Shown here: piece by piece, positions 13,069-13,608 of the stretch
Layout of the letters: each line of letters starts with the position of its first letter
How positions within the stretch are numbered: position 1 is the stretch's first letter
Origin: an uncultured Lachnospiraceae bacterium
Lineage (GTDB): Bacteria > Bacillota_A > Clostridia > Lachnospirales > Lachnospiraceae
Reading direction: 5' to 3'
Length of the DNA: 13,608 nt
Assembly: GCA_910587905.1 (NCBI GenBank)
Contig: CAJUOF010000285.1
Location: 1-13,608, forward strand
Made by a program: the position numbers and the translations under genes
Notes under the pieces: model-generated
What the model saw: the letters and a program-made list of their open reading frames with translations, nothing else
Told to the model about the DNA's origin: nothing
The model's database searches: none

Positions 13069-13274
13069 ATGCTCACCTACCTTTTTAGATGTTGCCGTTT
13101 TGACGTATCCACGGTGTTTTATGGTTTTATTATACTGGACATCTGGCTGTGGTGTAAAGCGTTTCGTGGACTGGGGCGGGGATGGGGAAAATGGAGGGGC
13201 GCTATTTATGGAATGCTTATCTGCCGGGCGGAGACGGTGGATTTTGCAGTTATTACGTGAAAGCGAGGAGGACT
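12977..13274. other. 298-nt gap with minus-strand promoter and start codon facing the racemase
   Basis: No plus-strand gene is supported here, although the downstream GNAT frame stays open for about 25 codons before its chosen start. On the minus strand there is a promoter (13158-13129) and an ATG at 13068 with a purine-rich upstream sequence. It reads MPLNEREYNGYLLDRLSAVERIERQ before running into the antisense of the racemase end. I see no clear terminator for the racemase. Confidence 0.5.
13129..13158 (-). promoter_or_regulatory. Minus-strand promoter between racemase and GNAT genes
   Basis: TTTACA (13158-13153) and a perfect TATAAT (13134-13129) are spaced by 18 nt on the minus strand, a good sigma-A promoter by sequence. 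It would produce RNA that reads through the ATG at 13068 and then antisense to the end of the racemase gene. It is placed where no intact minus-strand gene follows. Confidence 0.55.
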
Positions 13275-13608
13275 ATGATCATACGAAACGAAACAAAAGC
13301 GGACCACCGGGCGGTGGAGGAGCTGACAAGGCGGGCGTTTTACAATCTCTATGTTCCCGGGTGCGTGGAGCATTACCTGGTCCACGTGATGCGGGAGCAC
13401 GAGGACTTTATTCCGGAGCTGGACTTCGTGGCGGAGCTTGACGGGCAGATCATCGGGAACATCATGTACACGAAGGCGAGGCTGGTGGACGAGGACGGCG
13501 TCGAAAAGGAGATCCTTACCTTCGGGCCGGTCTGTATCGCACCGGAATACCAGCGTAAGGGATATGGGAAGCGGCTGATGGAGCATTCCTTTGAGCAGGC
13601 GGTAAGAC
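13275..13608 (+). CDS. GNAT family N-acetyltransferase, 5' part
   Basis: The first 111 residues of a gene running past the window end are visible. They begin MIIRNETKADHRAVEELTRRAF and continue with FYNLYVPGCVEHYLVHVMRE, FIPELDFVAELDGQIIGNIMY, ILTFGPVCIAPEYQRKGYGK, and RLMEHSF, an orthodox GNAT order in which EYQRKGYGK (91-99) is the acetyl-CoA pyrophosphate loop. The enzyme would transfer acetyl from acetyl-CoA to an amine; the acceptor cannot be told. GAGGAGG lies directly upstream, spaced only three to four nt from the ATG, which is tight. An in-frame extension starting at the ATG at 13184 or the ATG at 13193 is possible, but family members start at MIIRNE. It follows the racemase by 298 nt and may have its own, unidentified promoter. 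Confidence 0.87.
   Translation, partial: MIIRNETKADHRAVEELTRRAFYNLYVPGCVEHYLVHVMREHEDFIPELDFVAELDGQIIGNIMYTKARLVDEDGVEKEILTFGPVCIAPEYQRKGYGKRLMEHSFEQAVR

Overview
The window looks like a chromosomal stretch of a GC-rich member of the Clostridia, most likely Lachnospiraceae. The grounds are strong AGGAGG-type ribosome binding sites before almost every gene, short intergenic gaps, typical Firmicute families (YwlG/UPF0340, TrmO, UraA, AraC regulators, MATE exporters, YdeI-like proteins) and a GH18 enzyme with a Gram-positive style N-terminal anchor. I see no rRNA, tRNA, CRISPR array, transposase or phage gene. The taxonomic placement is inference.

Left block, plus strand (1-4489): the 3' end of a ywlG/UPF0340 gene. 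Then thrH (phosphoserine phosphatase/homoserine phosphotransferase) and sstT (Na+/serine-threonine symporter) form an apparent serine operon, with a promoter carrying a perfect palindrome over its -35 box. A 10-bp hairpin separates these from trmO (tRNA t6A methyltransferase). The uracil/xanthine permease gene uraA follows, from an extended -10 promoter that overlaps the end of trmO.

Centre: between the convergent uraA and the minus-strand block lies a long non-coding inverted repeat (4512-4729) with arms of about 100 nt and a 21-nt loop. It is the most unusual structure in the window. Most of its simple arm differences would be G-U wobbles in minus-strand RNA and A-C mismatches in plus-strand RNA, which suggests that the minus-strand transcript is the selected molecule.

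Minus-strand block (8737-4768): an AraC-type regulator fused to a GNAT acetyltransferase overlaps a MATE exporter by 14 nt. A separately promoted GH18 enzyme with a chitin-binding module is followed by a translationally coupled 85-aa protein of unknown function. The AraC upstream region holds a 10-bp inverted repeat and two identical GGATATTATA boxes, a likely autoregulatory operator.

Right block, plus strand (8996-13608): an unrecognised 161-aa protein, a sugar O-acetyltransferase, an unrecognised 177-aa protein, a YdeI-like protein overlapping it by 8 nt, a SAM methyltransferase, an Asp/Glu racemase with an atypical Thr/Cys active site, and the 5' part of a GNAT acetyltransferase. Between the last two, a well-formed minus-strand promoter and start codon face into the racemase gene, perhaps the remnant of a truncated gene.
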